15,440 nucleotides of DNA from an uncultured Selenomonadaceae bacterium (GCA_902782705.1 CACZOL010000064.1:1-15440); one strand, 5' to 3'. Numbered from the stretch's first letter, positions 1 through 6,859 are shown. Numbers and translations: made by a program. Notes: generated by a model not told the origin, from the sequence alone.

Positions 1-1466
1 GTCGTGCCTTTGCCCGGCTCGCTTTCCAGATGAATATCGACGTCATGAGCTTCCGCGATCCAGCGGGCGATGGAAAGCCCGAGTCCCGTTCCGCCTGCGC
101 CCACGCCGTCCCCGTCTTTCGTGCGGGAACTGTCCACGCGATAGAACCGATCGAAGACTTTTTCCTGATGCTCGGGCGCGATACCGACGCCGGTGTCCCG
201 CACCTCGACGCAAAGCGCGTTGCCGTCGCGCCGAGAGGACAGGGTAATCTTGCCGCCCGCGGGAGTGTACTTGATCGCATTTTCAATGAATATGCGAAGC
301 ATTTGCCGCATCGTCACCTCGTCCGCATAGACCGACCCCGGCTCGTTCGCCTCCAGCGCCAGCGTGTGATCTCCCGCAACAAGCTCCGCTTTCTTTGCCA
401 CGTCCGCGACGAGCGCCTGAAAATCAATCCTCTCTTTGTTCAGCACTTGCCGTTTCTGGTCGGCGCGCGCAAGGAACAGCAGGCGCTCGATCAGCGCTTT
501 CATGTTCTCCGCCTCGGTGCGGATCGCGGAAATGCCTTCGTCCAACGTTTCCTCGTCTTCGCGCCCCCAGCGGCTCAGCATATCCGAATACCCGAGCATG
601 ACGGTGACCGGCGTGCGCAGCTCGTGGGACGCATCCGAAACGAAGCGCCTCTGCTGCTCAAATCCCGCTTCCAACCGGTCAAGCATGTGATTGATCGTCT
701 GCACCAGCTCCGAAAGCTCGTCCTTCGCGGGCGGCGTCTCCACGCGGCGGCTCAGATCCGACACCTCGATGGCCCGCGCCGCCTCCGTGATGGCACGGAT
801 CGGCGCCAAGGCACGACGGCTGACATAATAGCAGGCGCAAAGCGCAATCACGATCCCCAGGAGATTCGTCAGCAGGAGCCCGTTCCCCAGCGCGCGCAGG
901 AACTCGCGCTCCGCCGTGATCATGCGGATAAAGTGAAGATGATACGTATCGCCGCGCCACGTCAGCGTCAGCGGTTCATAGTACATGTAAAAATTCTCGA
1001 ATCGCGCGACCTGCATTTCCTTGTTCGCCCAAAACGGCGGGTCAGGAATGATATGCGATGCGACCTCCTCCACCGTCGGATAATGAAGCGCGCTGTCGAA
1101 AATCTTCCGCCCCTCGGAGTCCTTTACGCGCAGCACGACGCCCGGCGTCAGCACTCCCTCGCGGTACAACAGCCGCAAGAACGGAGGGGGCGGCACCCAG
1201 TTCGGATTTTGCCGCTGCGCCCACTCCTGCGCCGCCGGCGGCATCGGCTCGGGCAATTCCTCGTCGGTCATGGTCTCCGAGCGTGCAACGGAACGACGCA
1301 CCTCCGATACGCTGTGCTCGAGTTCGACTTCCGCCTGATGATAGACGGAAAAATAGAGGCCCGCAATGGTGAGCAGACTCGTCAAGAGCAAGATACTGAC
1401 GAGAATCGCCGCGATGACGAGCATCAGCTTGGTCGAGACGCGGAGGTTCTTAATCTTTGATGACAT
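1..1466 (-). CDS. Sensor histidine kinase, two-component system (3' end cut by window)
   Basis: Membrane sensor kinase that autophosphorylates on His and passes the phosphate to the regulator encoded just upstream. Reading starts at the ATG at 1464-1466, with GGGG at 1475-1478 (minus strand) as ribosome-binding site. The frame stays open for 488 codons to the window edge. Seen: a basic N-terminus and a first membrane segment (about residues 13-40); an extracytoplasmic domain with a proline-rich stretch (PEPMPP, then VPPPP, about 72-95); a second membrane segment (about 183-205); a HAMP linker; the phospho-acceptor motif SDASHELRTP with His281; an N box (ENAIKYTP); DTGVGIAP; and GTGLGLSIA. It ends in GKGT, so probably only 10-20 residues are missing. 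The start overlaps the regulator's 3' end by 17 nt, indicating translational coupling. The layout resembles ArlS/CssS-type kinases; the signal sensed cannot be told. Confidence 0.93.
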   Translation of the reverse strand, partial: MSSKIKNLRVSTKLMLVIAAILVSILLLTSLLTIAGLYFSVYHQAEVELEHSVSEVRRSVARSETMTDEELPEPMPPAAQEWAQRQNPNWVPPPPFLRLLYREGVLTPGVVLRVKDSEGRKIFDSALHYPTVEEVASHIIPDPPFWANKEMQVARFENFYMYYEPLTLTWRGDTYHLHFIRMITAEREFLRALGNGLLLTNLLGIVIALCACYYVSRRALAPIRAITEAARAIEVSDLSRRVETPPAKDELSELVQTINHMLDRLEAGFEQQRRFVSDASHELRTPVTVMLGYSDMLSRWGREDEETLDEGISAIRTEAENMKALIERLLFLARADQKRQVLNKERIDFQALVADVAKKAELVAGDHTLALEANEPGSVYADEVTMRQMLRIFIENAIKYTPAGGKITLSSRRDGNALCVEVRDTGVGIAPEHQEKVFDRFYRVDSSRTKDGDGVGAGGTGLGLSIARWIAEAHDVDIHLESEPGKGT

Positions 1467-2139
1467 AACCTACGCCCCGCATCGTATGTATGTATTTCTC
1501 GCCAAACCGCTCGTCGATCTTCGCGCGCAGATAACGGATATAAACATCCACCACGTTCGTATCGCCGATATAGTCGTAGCCCCAGACTGTCGAAAGGATC
1601 TGGTCGCGGGACAACACTGTGCGCTTGTTCCTCAAAAGATATTCGAGCAGCTGGTACTCCTTCTTCGTCAGCTCCACCGGCTCGCCCTTGACCTTCACCT
1701 CGTACCGCTCCGGGTACATGACGAGATCCCGCGTCACGAGGATCTCCCCGTCCGCGGCGGACTCCGCCGGCTTGTGCGCGCGAAGCACGGCGCGGATACG
1801 CGCCAAAAGCTCCTCGATGGCAAACGGCTTCGTCATATAGTCGTTGGCGCCGATATCAAGCCCCTGCACCTTGTCCTCGAGATCGTCCTTCGCCGTCAGC
1901 ATGATGATCGGAATGTCCGACAGCTTACGGACGTTTTGACAAACGGTCAGTCCGTCCATCTCCGGCAGCATCAGGTCGAGCAGCACGAGGTCGTAGTTTT
2001 CCTGCAGGATCCGCTCATAGGCGCGTCGTCCGTTGGACTCCGTCGCCGTAACGAAACCCTCGTGCTCCAGCTCCATCTGCAAAAAGCGCGCGATGCGCTT
2101 CTCATCTTCCACGATCAGTACCTGCGTCTTTTCGTCCAT
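1450..2139 (-). CDS. OmpR/PhoB-family response regulator
   Basis: DNA-binding response regulator of 229 residues, the usual family length. The receiver domain (about 1-120) shows the acidic pair Glu11/Asp12, the phospho-acceptor Asp55 in VLLDLMLPEMDG, Thr82 and Lys104 in MTKPF. A winged-helix output domain follows (about 130-227), with ELTKKEYQLLEYL, the SRDQIL segment and the C-terminal RGVGYVIKD typical of OmpR/PhoB proteins. The ATG at 2137-2139 is preceded by a GAAGGGGGG ribosome-binding site. It is the first gene of a two-gene operon with the histidine kinase, whose start lies inside its 3' end. It most resembles ArlR-like regulators; the regulon is unknown. A tandem heptamer repeat upstream (2214-2231) could be its own binding site. 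Confidence 0.95.
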   Translation of the reverse strand: MDEKTQVLIVEDEKRIARFLQMELEHEGFVTATESNGRRAYERILQENYDLVLLDLMLPEMDGLTVCQNVRKLSDIPIIMLTAKDDLEDKVQGLDIGANDYMTKPFAIEELLARIRAVLRAHKPAESAADGEILVTRDLVMYPERYEVKVKGEPVELTKKEYQLLEYLLRNKRTVLSRDQILSTVWGYDYIGDTNVVDVYIRYLRAKIDERFGEKYIHTMRGVGYVIKD

Positions 2140-2172
2140 GGGTATCCCCCCTTCTCTTTCTTTTCTATATAT

Positions 2173-2231
2173 ATTATCGTTTACACGGAGAAAAGGGAAG
2201 GGATTTGCAGGAGTTTTAAGCGTTTTTTAAG
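2173..2231 (-). promoter_or_regulatory. Candidate promoter and autoregulatory direct repeat of the response regulator
   Basis: On the minus strand a GATAAT box (plus 2173-2178) lies 33 nt before the regulator's ATG, with no recognisable -35 box 17 nt upstream. Further upstream two identical heptamers, TTTTAAG as written on the plus strand (2214-2220 and 2225-2231), are separated by CGTT. The 7-4-7 pattern with 11-bp periodicity is the architecture bound by dimers of PhoB/OmpR-family regulators. A weak -35 plus an upstream box suggests activator dependence. The second heptamer also covers the -35 position of the divergent ung promoter. The function is inferred. Confidence 0.4.
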
Positions 2232-2244
2232 AAAGAGATTATTA

Positions 2245-2253
2245 TGCTATAAT
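2245..2253 (+). promoter_or_regulatory. Extended -10 promoter of ung
   Basis: TGCTATAAT fits an extended -10 element (TGn plus a perfect TATAAT at 2248-2253). The -35 position (2225-2230, TTTTAA) is a poor match. Transcription would begin near 2260, giving a leader of about 25 nt before the ATG at 2285, with AAAGGA as ribosome-binding site. Confidence 0.7.
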
Positions 2254-2284
2254 GATATAAGCGAAATGAAAGGACTATATTATA

Positions 2285-2959
2285 ATGGAAATTTTTCATA
2301 ACGACTGGGCGAAATATTTGAACGAAGAGCTCGCCAAGCCTTATTACCGCGAGCTTCGCGCATTCCTCATCAACGAATACCGAACGACGCGCATCTATCC
2401 CGACATGTACGCGATCTTCAATGCGCTGCACTACACGAGCTACGCCGACACAAAAGTCGTCATCCTCGGGCAGGACCCATACCACGGACCGGGGCAGGCG
2501 CACGGGCTGAGCTTTTCCGTACAGCCGGGCATCGCGCCGCCGCCGTCGCTCGTCAACATCTTCAAGGAGCTTGCCTCCGATCTCGGCTGCCGAATCCCGA
2601 ACAACGGCTGTCTGAAACCGTGGGCAGACCAAGGCGTACTGCTCCTGAACGCCGTGCTGACCGTCCGCGAACATCAGGCGAATTCCCATCGCGGACATGG
2701 CTGGGAAATTTTCACGGATAAGATTATCTCTCTCCTGAACGAACGCGAAAAGCCGCTGGCTTTCATTCTTTGGGGCGGCCCCGCGCGCAAGAAAAAGGCC
2801 ATGATCACGAATCCGCAGCATTTCATCGTAGAATCGCCGCACCCAAGCCCACTTTCGGCAAGCTACGGCTTTTTCGGCAGCCGCCCATTTTCCCGCGTCA
2901 ACGCTTTTCTCGAAAGCGTCGGCGAGACGCCGGTTGACTGGCAGCTCCCAAATTTATAA
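2285..2959 (+). CDS. ung: Uracil-DNA glycosylase, family 1
   Basis: Removes uracil from DNA, arising from cytosine deamination or dUTP misincorporation, as the first step of base excision repair. The 224-residue length is normal. The water-activating motif GQDPYHGP holds the catalytic Asp64, the same number as in the E. coli enzyme. Phe77 in GLSFSV stacks on uracil, Asn122 in LLLNAVLTV reads the base, and HPSPLS with His186 is the DNA-intercalation loop. All key residues are present. The ATG at 2285 follows AAAGGACT at a good distance. It stands alone, divergent from the regulator gene and ahead of an independent promoter for the M23 peptidase gene. No convincing terminator is seen after it. 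Confidence 0.98.
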   Translation: MEIFHNDWAKYLNEELAKPYYRELRAFLINEYRTTRIYPDMYAIFNALHYTSYADTKVVILGQDPYHGPGQAHGLSFSVQPGIAPPPSLVNIFKELASDLGCRIPNNGCLKPWADQGVLLLNAVLTVREHQANSHRGHGWEIFTDKIISLLNEREKPLAFILWGGPARKKKAMITNPQHFIVESPHPSPLSASYGFFGSRPFSRVNAFLESVGETPVDWQLPNL

Positions 2960-3037
2960 GCAAAAAGTCCCGATATGTAGTTTCGGTTTCTCCTCCAATA
3001 TAGTTCGAAAGACATAATTTCTTGTCACGCCCCTTTG

Positions 3038-3046
3038 TGATATAAT
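3038..3046 (+). promoter_or_regulatory. Extended -10 promoter of the peptidase-bactofilin pair
   Basis: TGATATAAT gives an extended -10 element with a perfect TATAAT at 3041-3046. No good -35 lies at 16-18 nt; a TTGTCA sits only 13 nt upstream. Start of transcription is expected near 3053, leaving an AT-rich leader of about 70 nt before the TTG start at 3124. Confidence 0.65.
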
Positions 3047-3089
3047 AAGAGCACTCTCCGAAATTTTCTTTTTGTATTCTTTATTCTTG

Positions 3090-3107
3090 ATTGGTTCGTT
3101 ATTGGTT
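3090..3107 (+). repeat. Tandem heptamer ATTGGTT, 4-bp spacer
   Basis: ATTGGTT occurs at 3090-3096 and again at 3101-3107, separated by CGTT, followed by a degenerate ATTGGG at 3109-3114 that runs into the ribosome-binding site. It lies inside the predicted 5' leader, downstream of the promoter. It could bind a protein on DNA as a roadblock, or be chance. Confidence 0.5.
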
Positions 3108-3123
3108 AATTGGGGGCGTTATT

Positions 3124-4089
3124 TTGAATAACAACTCTTCCGCAGATGAGAAACGGGAATACGTAATCAAGATCATTCCAGATCAAGGCGAAACGATGCA
3201 CAGCGTTCGCCTTCCGAAGCGTCTTCTCAAATACGCAGCGATTTCCTGCACGGCCGCTGCGGTTCTTTTCGTCGGCTCCTTTGGCTATTCCGTGTACAGC
3301 GGTATGACCGCGATCAGCGACCAGCAAGAGCTTCGCGACCTGCGCACCGTGAACGCGGAACAGCAGGAGCAGCTTTCCAAGCTGGCAAAAAAAGCCAACG
3401 AGCTGCAGGACGAAATGGAAAAGGTCAGCGAGATCGAGCGGGAACTCCGCCAAATGGCGGGCGCCGAACCTGTGGAAGATCCGCAGGCCGCGCCGGCGCA
3501 GCCGCCCGTGGAGGGGCAGCCGTCGCCGCAGCCGGGTTTCGACGGACAGGGCGGTCCTTGGATCGAACCGAACGCGCGTCACGTCGATTTCGCGCTTGAC
3601 AGCATCCGTCAGCGTCTCGCGGTGAGCCGCGCCAATTTAGAGCGCGTCCGCGAAGCGCTCCATGAACAGCAGCGCATCATCGGATACCACAATCAGCTTT
3701 CGGCTTATCTGCCGTCACTTTGGCCTGCGAGCGGCGAAGTCAGCTCGCCTTACGGACTTCGTTGGGGCGGCTCGGACTTCCATCCGGGCATCGACATTGC
3801 CAACGACTACGGCACGCCGATCATCGCGGCGGCCAGCGGCACGGTCACGGCGGCCGGCTGGAACTCCGGCGGCTACGGCAATATGGTAGATATCGACCAT
3901 GGCAACGGCATCTGGACGCGTTACGGGCATGCGGAAGCCGTCGCGGTTTCCGTCGGCGAGACCGTACAAAAAGGCCAAATCATCGCCTACATGGGCAGCA
4001 CCGGTTTTTCCACCGGCCCGCACGTTCACTATGAAGTGCATGTAAACGGTGAGATTGTAAACCCGATCATGTACCTCGGCGGCGAATAA
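3124..4089 (+). CDS. Membrane-anchored M23 (LytM/gametolysin-type) peptidase
   Basis: Predicted zinc peptidase acting on peptidoglycan cross-bridges or stem peptides, or a LytM-fold regulator of other hydrolases. The start chosen is the TTG at 3124, seven nt after GGGGG (3112-3116); an upstream TTG at 3091 has no ribosome-binding site. The product is 321 residues: a cytoplasmic basic N-terminus, one membrane segment (about 37-58), a coiled coil (about 66-110), a Pro/Gln/Ala-rich linker (about 113-145), a second helical stretch, and a C-terminal M23 domain (about 205-315). The metal ligands are intact: HxxxD as His220 and Asp224 (HPGID), and HxH as His300 and His302 (HVHYEV), so it should be active. 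The bactofilin gene follows 22 nt later; this pairing is known from several phyla where the two proteins shape the cell wall together. Confidence 0.95.
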   Translation: MNNNSSADEKREYVIKIIPDQGETMHSVRLPKRLLKYAAISCTAAAVLFVGSFGYSVYSGMTAISDQQELRDLRTVNAEQQEQLSKLAKKANELQDEMEKVSEIERELRQMAGAEPVEDPQAAPAQPPVEGQPSPQPGFDGQGGPWIEPNARHVDFALDSIRQRLAVSRANLERVREALHEQQRIIGYHNQLSAYLPSLWPASGEVSSPYGLRWGGSDFHPGIDIANDYGTPIIAAASGTVTAAGWNSGGYGNMVDIDHGNGIWTRYGHAEAVAVSVGETVQKGQIIAYMGSTGFSTGPHVHYEVHVNGEIVNPIMYLGGE

Positions 4090-4111
4090 GTTTGAAAAGA
4101 GGCGCACATTT

Positions 4112-4507
4112 ATGTTTGGCAGCGTGAAGAAACACATCGACAACCCTGCGGGAGACATTGAGACCATTATCGGACGAAACACAACCATCACGGGAAATAT
4201 CAATGGCTCCGGCAATATTCGCATCGACGGGCACGTTGACGGCGGCGTTTCTATCACCGGCGACGCAGTTATCGGTGAAAACGGCGTCGTACAGGGCGAC
4301 ATCAAAGCGGGCAGCCTGACTGTCGCCGGAACGGTCACAGGCAACGTTGACTGCGACGGCAATCTCAGTATTCACGCTACGGGCCAGCTTATCGGAGACG
4401 TTCGCGTCCGCAGCCTGAACATCGCAGACGGCGGCGTATTCAAAGGCCGCAGCGAAATGGACACACGCCTCGGAGCTTCGACCCCGACGCTGTCCCCTGC
4501 AAACTGA
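4112..4507 (+). CDS. Bactofilin, polymer-forming cytoskeletal protein
   Basis: Small self-polymerising beta-helix protein (formerly DUF583) of 131 residues. The core (about 18-112) is built of short repeating strands rich in Gly, Ile, Val and Asp, such as GNINGSGNIRIDGHVDGGV and AGTVTGNVDCDGNLSIHATG. Short, less ordered tails flank it, the C-terminal one being Ser/Thr/Pro-rich. Bactofilins form nucleotide-independent filaments, often at the membrane. AAAAGAGG nine nt before the ATG is the ribosome-binding site. It is the second gene of an operon with the M23 peptidase, which suggests it positions that enzyme, as CcmA does with Csd proteins in Helicobacter. A strong terminator follows 20 nt after the stop. 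Confidence 0.95.
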   Translation: MFGSVKKHIDNPAGDIETIIGRNTTITGNINGSGNIRIDGHVDGGVSITGDAVIGENGVVQGDIKAGSLTVAGTVTGNVDCDGNLSIHATGQLIGDVRVRSLNIADGGVFKGRSEMDTRLGASTPTLSPAN

Positions 4508-4527
4508 ATCTTCATGGCGTAAAAGGC

Positions 4528-4559
4528 AACCGCCGCGCGTACATCGCGCGGCGGTTTTT
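4528..4559 (+). terminator. Intrinsic terminator after the bactofilin gene
   Basis: A perfect 12-bp stem, AACCGCCGCGCG (4528-4539) with CGCGCGGCGGTT (4545-4556), closes a 5-nt loop and runs into five Ts (4555-4559). Confidence 0.95.
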
Positions 4560-4572
4560 CATGAACCACGAT

Positions 4573-4612
4573 AAAATTTTTGAAGTATGAAAAACATACT
4601 TCAAAAAATTTT
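4573..4612. repeat. AT-rich inverted repeat, 17-bp arms
   Basis: The arm 4573-4589 (ending TGAAGTATG) pairs with 4595-4612 (starting CATACTTCA) across a 5-nt A loop, with a single extra A in the right arm. It lies between the bactofilin terminator and the bidirectional terminator, and no T-run follows. Its role is unknown. Confidence 0.75.
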
Positions 4613-4621
4613 GCAAACGAG

Positions 4622-4664
4622 AAAGAGGAGCGACGCACCGGAACGGTACGTTGCTCCTCTTTTT
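4622..4664. terminator. Bidirectional terminator, mainly for the acetyltransferase gene
   Basis: The outer stem AAAGAGGAGC (4622-4631) pairs with GCTCCTCTTT (4653-4662). The interior continues the pairing through ACG/CGT and ACCG/CGGT to a GAA tip, interrupted by a G-T wobble and a C-A mismatch. A T-run follows on the plus side, and TTTCTC follows on the minus side. The hairpin starts 9 nt past the minus-strand stop of the acetyltransferase. Confidence 0.85.
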
Positions 4665-4670
4665 CGTTCT

Positions 4671-5297
4671 TTAGAAAAGTTGCCCCGGAAGCACAAGTTT
4701 TTCTTTGTGCGGGAACATCTTGTCAAATTCCTCCGACTCGGCTTCGTCCACAAAATAGCCCTGCGGCGTGGCGTACTCTCCGGTAATCCCTTTCAGATAC
4801 CCAGAAATCAATTCCTTGCACAGGAAGAAGGACGCATCCTCCCCTTCGGGCAATCCATGATAGCGGATTCCGTACGAACCGGCATAGGTAAAGCCGCTCT
4901 TCCCATAGAAATCAATATTCCCCTCGAAACATACGGCTCCGCAGCCGAGCGCCGCCGCCTGTTCCAAGGAATAGTCCAGCAAGATCTTGCCGAAGCCTTT
5001 TCTCTTGTGCTCGGGACAAATACAGATCGGTCCCATAGTCATGATTGGAACATCGCGGCCGTCGTCGGCCTTGATGACCGCCCGCATGAACATATTCTGC
5101 CCAATCAGCTGCCCGTCTTTTTCCATGACAAAATCAAGGGCCCGCACGAAAGCAGGGTCCTTTCGCAGTTGATGCAGGACATAATGCTCCAGGCAGCCCG
5201 GACGGTAAACGTTCCAGAACGCCTCTCGGACGAGGTTTTCCACCTCGCGATATTCTTCTTTTTTCTCCAAACGGATTCGATAATTTTTGTTACCCAT
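4671..5297 (-). CDS. GNAT-family N-acetyltransferase
   Basis: Acetyl-CoA-dependent N-acyltransferase of 208 residues; the substrate cannot be told. The fold elements are in order: an N-terminal helical part (EYREVENLVREAFW), strand beta-4 with PIMTMGPICICPEHKRKGFGK carrying the acetyl-CoA pyrophosphate loop (RKGFG), then a helix and CFEGNIDFYGKSGF, the usual late GNAT signature. A C-terminal extension (about 150-208) lies beyond the minimal fold. The ATG at 5295-5297 is chosen because GGGAGG (plus 5306-5311) lies 8 nt upstream. A frame extension of 22 codons further upstream would run through structured leader RNA and is not believed. It is monocistronic, transcribed against its neighbours, with its own extended -10 promoter, a folded leader of about 155 nt and a terminator. 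The leader suggests ligand- or protein-dependent control of translation. Confidence 0.9.
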   Translation of the reverse strand: MGNKNYRIRLEKKEEYREVENLVREAFWNVYRPGCLEHYVLHQLRKDPAFVRALDFVMEKDGQLIGQNMFMRAVIKADDGRDVPIMTMGPICICPEHKRKGFGKILLDYSLEQAAALGCGAVCFEGNIDFYGKSGFTYAGSYGIRYHGLPEGEDASFFLCKELISGYLKGITGEYATPQGYFVDEAESEEFDKMFPHKEKLVLPGQLF

Positions 5298-5455
5298 TGT
5301 TTTTTCCTCCCTACGATTGTTGACGGCAACGTCGGGAGGCTTGTGCGAGACTGTAAGGCGCAAACCTCCCGGTCAGCCCACAATCTCCAAGGTGTTGTTC
5401 TTCAAACAGCAAACTCCTCACAAATCGTTATAGTGCCAAGTCTTTTCGCCTTGGC
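5298..5455 (-). promoter_or_regulatory. Structured 5' leader, candidate translational switch
   Basis: The transcript begins near 5455 on the minus strand. First comes a hairpin closed by AAATCG/CGATTT with an inner CCAAG/CTTGG. Then come CGGGAGG (plus 5365-5371) and CCTCCCG (plus 5333-5339), which pair and are extended by GC, TTG and CAA pairs around an 11-nt loop (5347-5357). An outer GATTGT/ACAATC (5380-5385 with 5315-5320) can close the domain. The same CCTCCC is also complementary to the ribosome-binding site GGGAGG at 5306-5311. Anti-SD and anti-anti-SD segments are therefore both present. It does not match any riboswitch consensus I know (T-box, SAM, TPP, FMN, cobalamin, lysine, c-di-GMP, c-di-AMP, guanidine, ZTP). 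Confidence 0.55.
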
Positions 5456-5461
5456 GATTTC

Positions 5462-5470
5462 ATTATATCA
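5462..5470 (-). promoter_or_regulatory. Extended -10 promoter of the acetyltransferase leader
   Basis: The minus strand reads TGATATAAT here, an extended -10 element with a perfect TATAAT. The -35 position (TTTAAA, plus 5485-5490) is weak. It is divergent from the serS promoter, with about 35 bp between them. Confidence 0.65.
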
Positions 5471-5501
5471 TATCCGCCACCGGTTTTAAACCGAAGCCCG
5501 T

Positions 5502-5530
5502 TTGACAGTCCAGCGCCGCGACTATATAAT
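5502..5530 (+). promoter_or_regulatory. Sigma-A promoter of serS
   Basis: A perfect TTGACA (5502-5507) and a perfect TATAAT (5525-5530) are separated by 17 nt. Transcription would start near 5537, leaving a leader of under 30 nt. The leader is too short for a T-box, so serS looks strongly and constitutively expressed. Confidence 0.95.
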
Positions 5531-5565
5531 TAGGTAGTAATTCGTATCTACGGGGGGCTTTTACT

Positions 5566-6843
5566 ATGCTTGACATGAAATTTGTACGCGACCATCTGGA
5601 CGAAGTGCAGGCGATGCTGGAGCGCCGCTGCAATCCGATGAAGCTGGACGATTTTTCCGATTTGGAGAAGCGCCGCCGCGATATCCTCGGTGAAGTCGAA
5701 GCGCTGAAAGGGAAGCGCAACGCGGCGTCGAAAGAGATCAGCGTAATGAAGAAGAACGGCGAGAACGCCGACGCGCTCGTAAAAGAGATGCGCGAAGTCG
5801 GCGACAAGATTTCCGCGCTGGACGGCGATCTGAAGGAAACGGAGGAAAAGCTCCGCGAAATCCTGCTCCGTATCCCGAATATGCCGAAGGAAGACGTGCC
5901 GCTCGGCAAGGACGACACGGAAAATCCCGAACTCCGCAAATGGGGCGAGCCGCGCAAGTTCGACTTTGAGCCGAAAGCGCATTGGGACGTCGGCGAAGGG
6001 CTCGGCATCCTCGACGCGGAGCGCGCGGCGAAAGTCTCCGGCGCGCGGTTCACGTTCTACGTCGGGCTGGGGGCGCGCCTCGAACGCGCCTGCATCAATT
6101 TCATGATGGACCTGCATGCGAAGCAGGGATATACGGAAATGCTCGCGCCGTATATCGTCAGCCGCGACAGCATGATCGGCACGGGGCAGCTCCCGAAATT
6201 CGCCGAGGATATGTTCAAGCTCGAAGGTCTGGATTCTTACCTTGTGCCGACGGCGGAAGTTCCCGCGACGAATTTCCATCGCGAAGAAATCCTCGACGGC
6301 GCGAAACTGCCCGAGCATTACACGGTCTACACGGCAAGCTTCCGCGCCGAAGCGGGAAGCGCGGGCCGCGACACCCGCGGGCTGATCCGCCAGCATCAGT
6401 TCAACAAAGTCGAGCTGATCATGTTCGAGAAACCGGAAAACTCTTGGGCGGCTTTGGAGCAGATGGTGGACAACGCCGAAGAAGTCCTCCGCCTGCTTGA
6501 ACTCCCCTATCATGTGGTGACGCTTTGCACCGGCGACATGGGATTCACTTCGGCGAAGACTTACGATATCGAAGTCTGGTTCCCAAGCCAGAACCGTTAC
6601 CGTGAAATCTCGTCCTGCTCGAACTGCCTTGATTTCCAAGCGCGACGCGCGAATATCAAATTCCGCCGCACGCAGAAGGACAAGCCGGAATTCTGCCACA
6701 CGCTGAACGGCTCCGGTCTCGCGGTCGGCCGTACCGTCGCTGCGATTTTAGAGAATTACCAACAGGCGGACGGCTCCGTCGTCATCCCGAAGGCTCTCGT
6801 TCCGTATATGGGCGGGGAAACGGTCATCAAAAAGCCGGAATAA
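5566..6843 (+). CDS. serS: Seryl-tRNA synthetase
   Basis: Class II aminoacyl-tRNA synthetase charging tRNA-Ser (and tRNA-Sec where present) in the cytoplasm. At 425 residues it is full length. The N-terminal MLDMKFVRDHLDEV and a long antiparallel helical arm (about 27-100, rich in Lys/Glu) are the tRNA-binding coiled coil. The catalytic domain shows class II motif 2 beginning at Phe259-Arg260 (FRAEAGSAGRDTRGLIRQHQF) and motif 3 with TLNGSGLAVGRT, whose Arg389 contacts ATP. The ATG at 5566 follows GGGGGG by 8 nt. It is a single-gene unit with its own strong promoter and terminator. Confidence 0.98.
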   Translation: MLDMKFVRDHLDEVQAMLERRCNPMKLDDFSDLEKRRRDILGEVEALKGKRNAASKEISVMKKNGENADALVKEMREVGDKISALDGDLKETEEKLREILLRIPNMPKEDVPLGKDDTENPELRKWGEPRKFDFEPKAHWDVGEGLGILDAERAAKVSGARFTFYVGLGARLERACINFMMDLHAKQGYTEMLAPYIVSRDSMIGTGQLPKFAEDMFKLEGLDSYLVPTAEVPATNFHREEILDGAKLPEHYTVYTASFRAEAGSAGRDTRGLIRQHQFNKVELIMFEKPENSWAALEQMVDNAEEVLRLLELPYHVVTLCTGDMGFTSAKTYDIEVWFPSQNRYREISSCSNCLDFQARRANIKFRRTQKDKPEFCHTLNGSGLAVGRTVAAILENYQQADGSVVIPKALVPYMGGETVIKKPE

Positions 6844-6859
6844 ATCTTGATCTTGTATG

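Noticed and set aside
30..1460. Long plus-strand open frame opposite the histidine kinase
   Set aside because: The minus strand encodes a clear kinase with all motifs. The plus frame is Arg/His-rich with no recognisable domain, as expected for the antisense of G+C-rich genes.
2960..3010. Terminator after ung
   Set aside because: Only a 4-bp CCGA/TCGG stem with a poor T-run; too weak to call.
5341..5380. c-di-GMP-I riboswitch read on the plus strand (GCAAAC near CCGG)
   Set aside because: Only a short resemblance. The conserved GGCAAACC/GAAA tetraloop-receptor arrangement is absent, and the promoter evidence points to the minus strand.
4587..5489. Plus-strand open frame of 300 codons across the acetyltransferase
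   Set aside because: It begins inside the AT hairpin, runs through the bidirectional terminator and the structured leader, and has no family resemblance. The minus-strand GNAT signature is clear.
5531..5565. T-box riboswitch for serS
   Set aside because: The perfect promoter leaves a leader of under 30 nt, with no room for a specifier loop or the T-box sequence.
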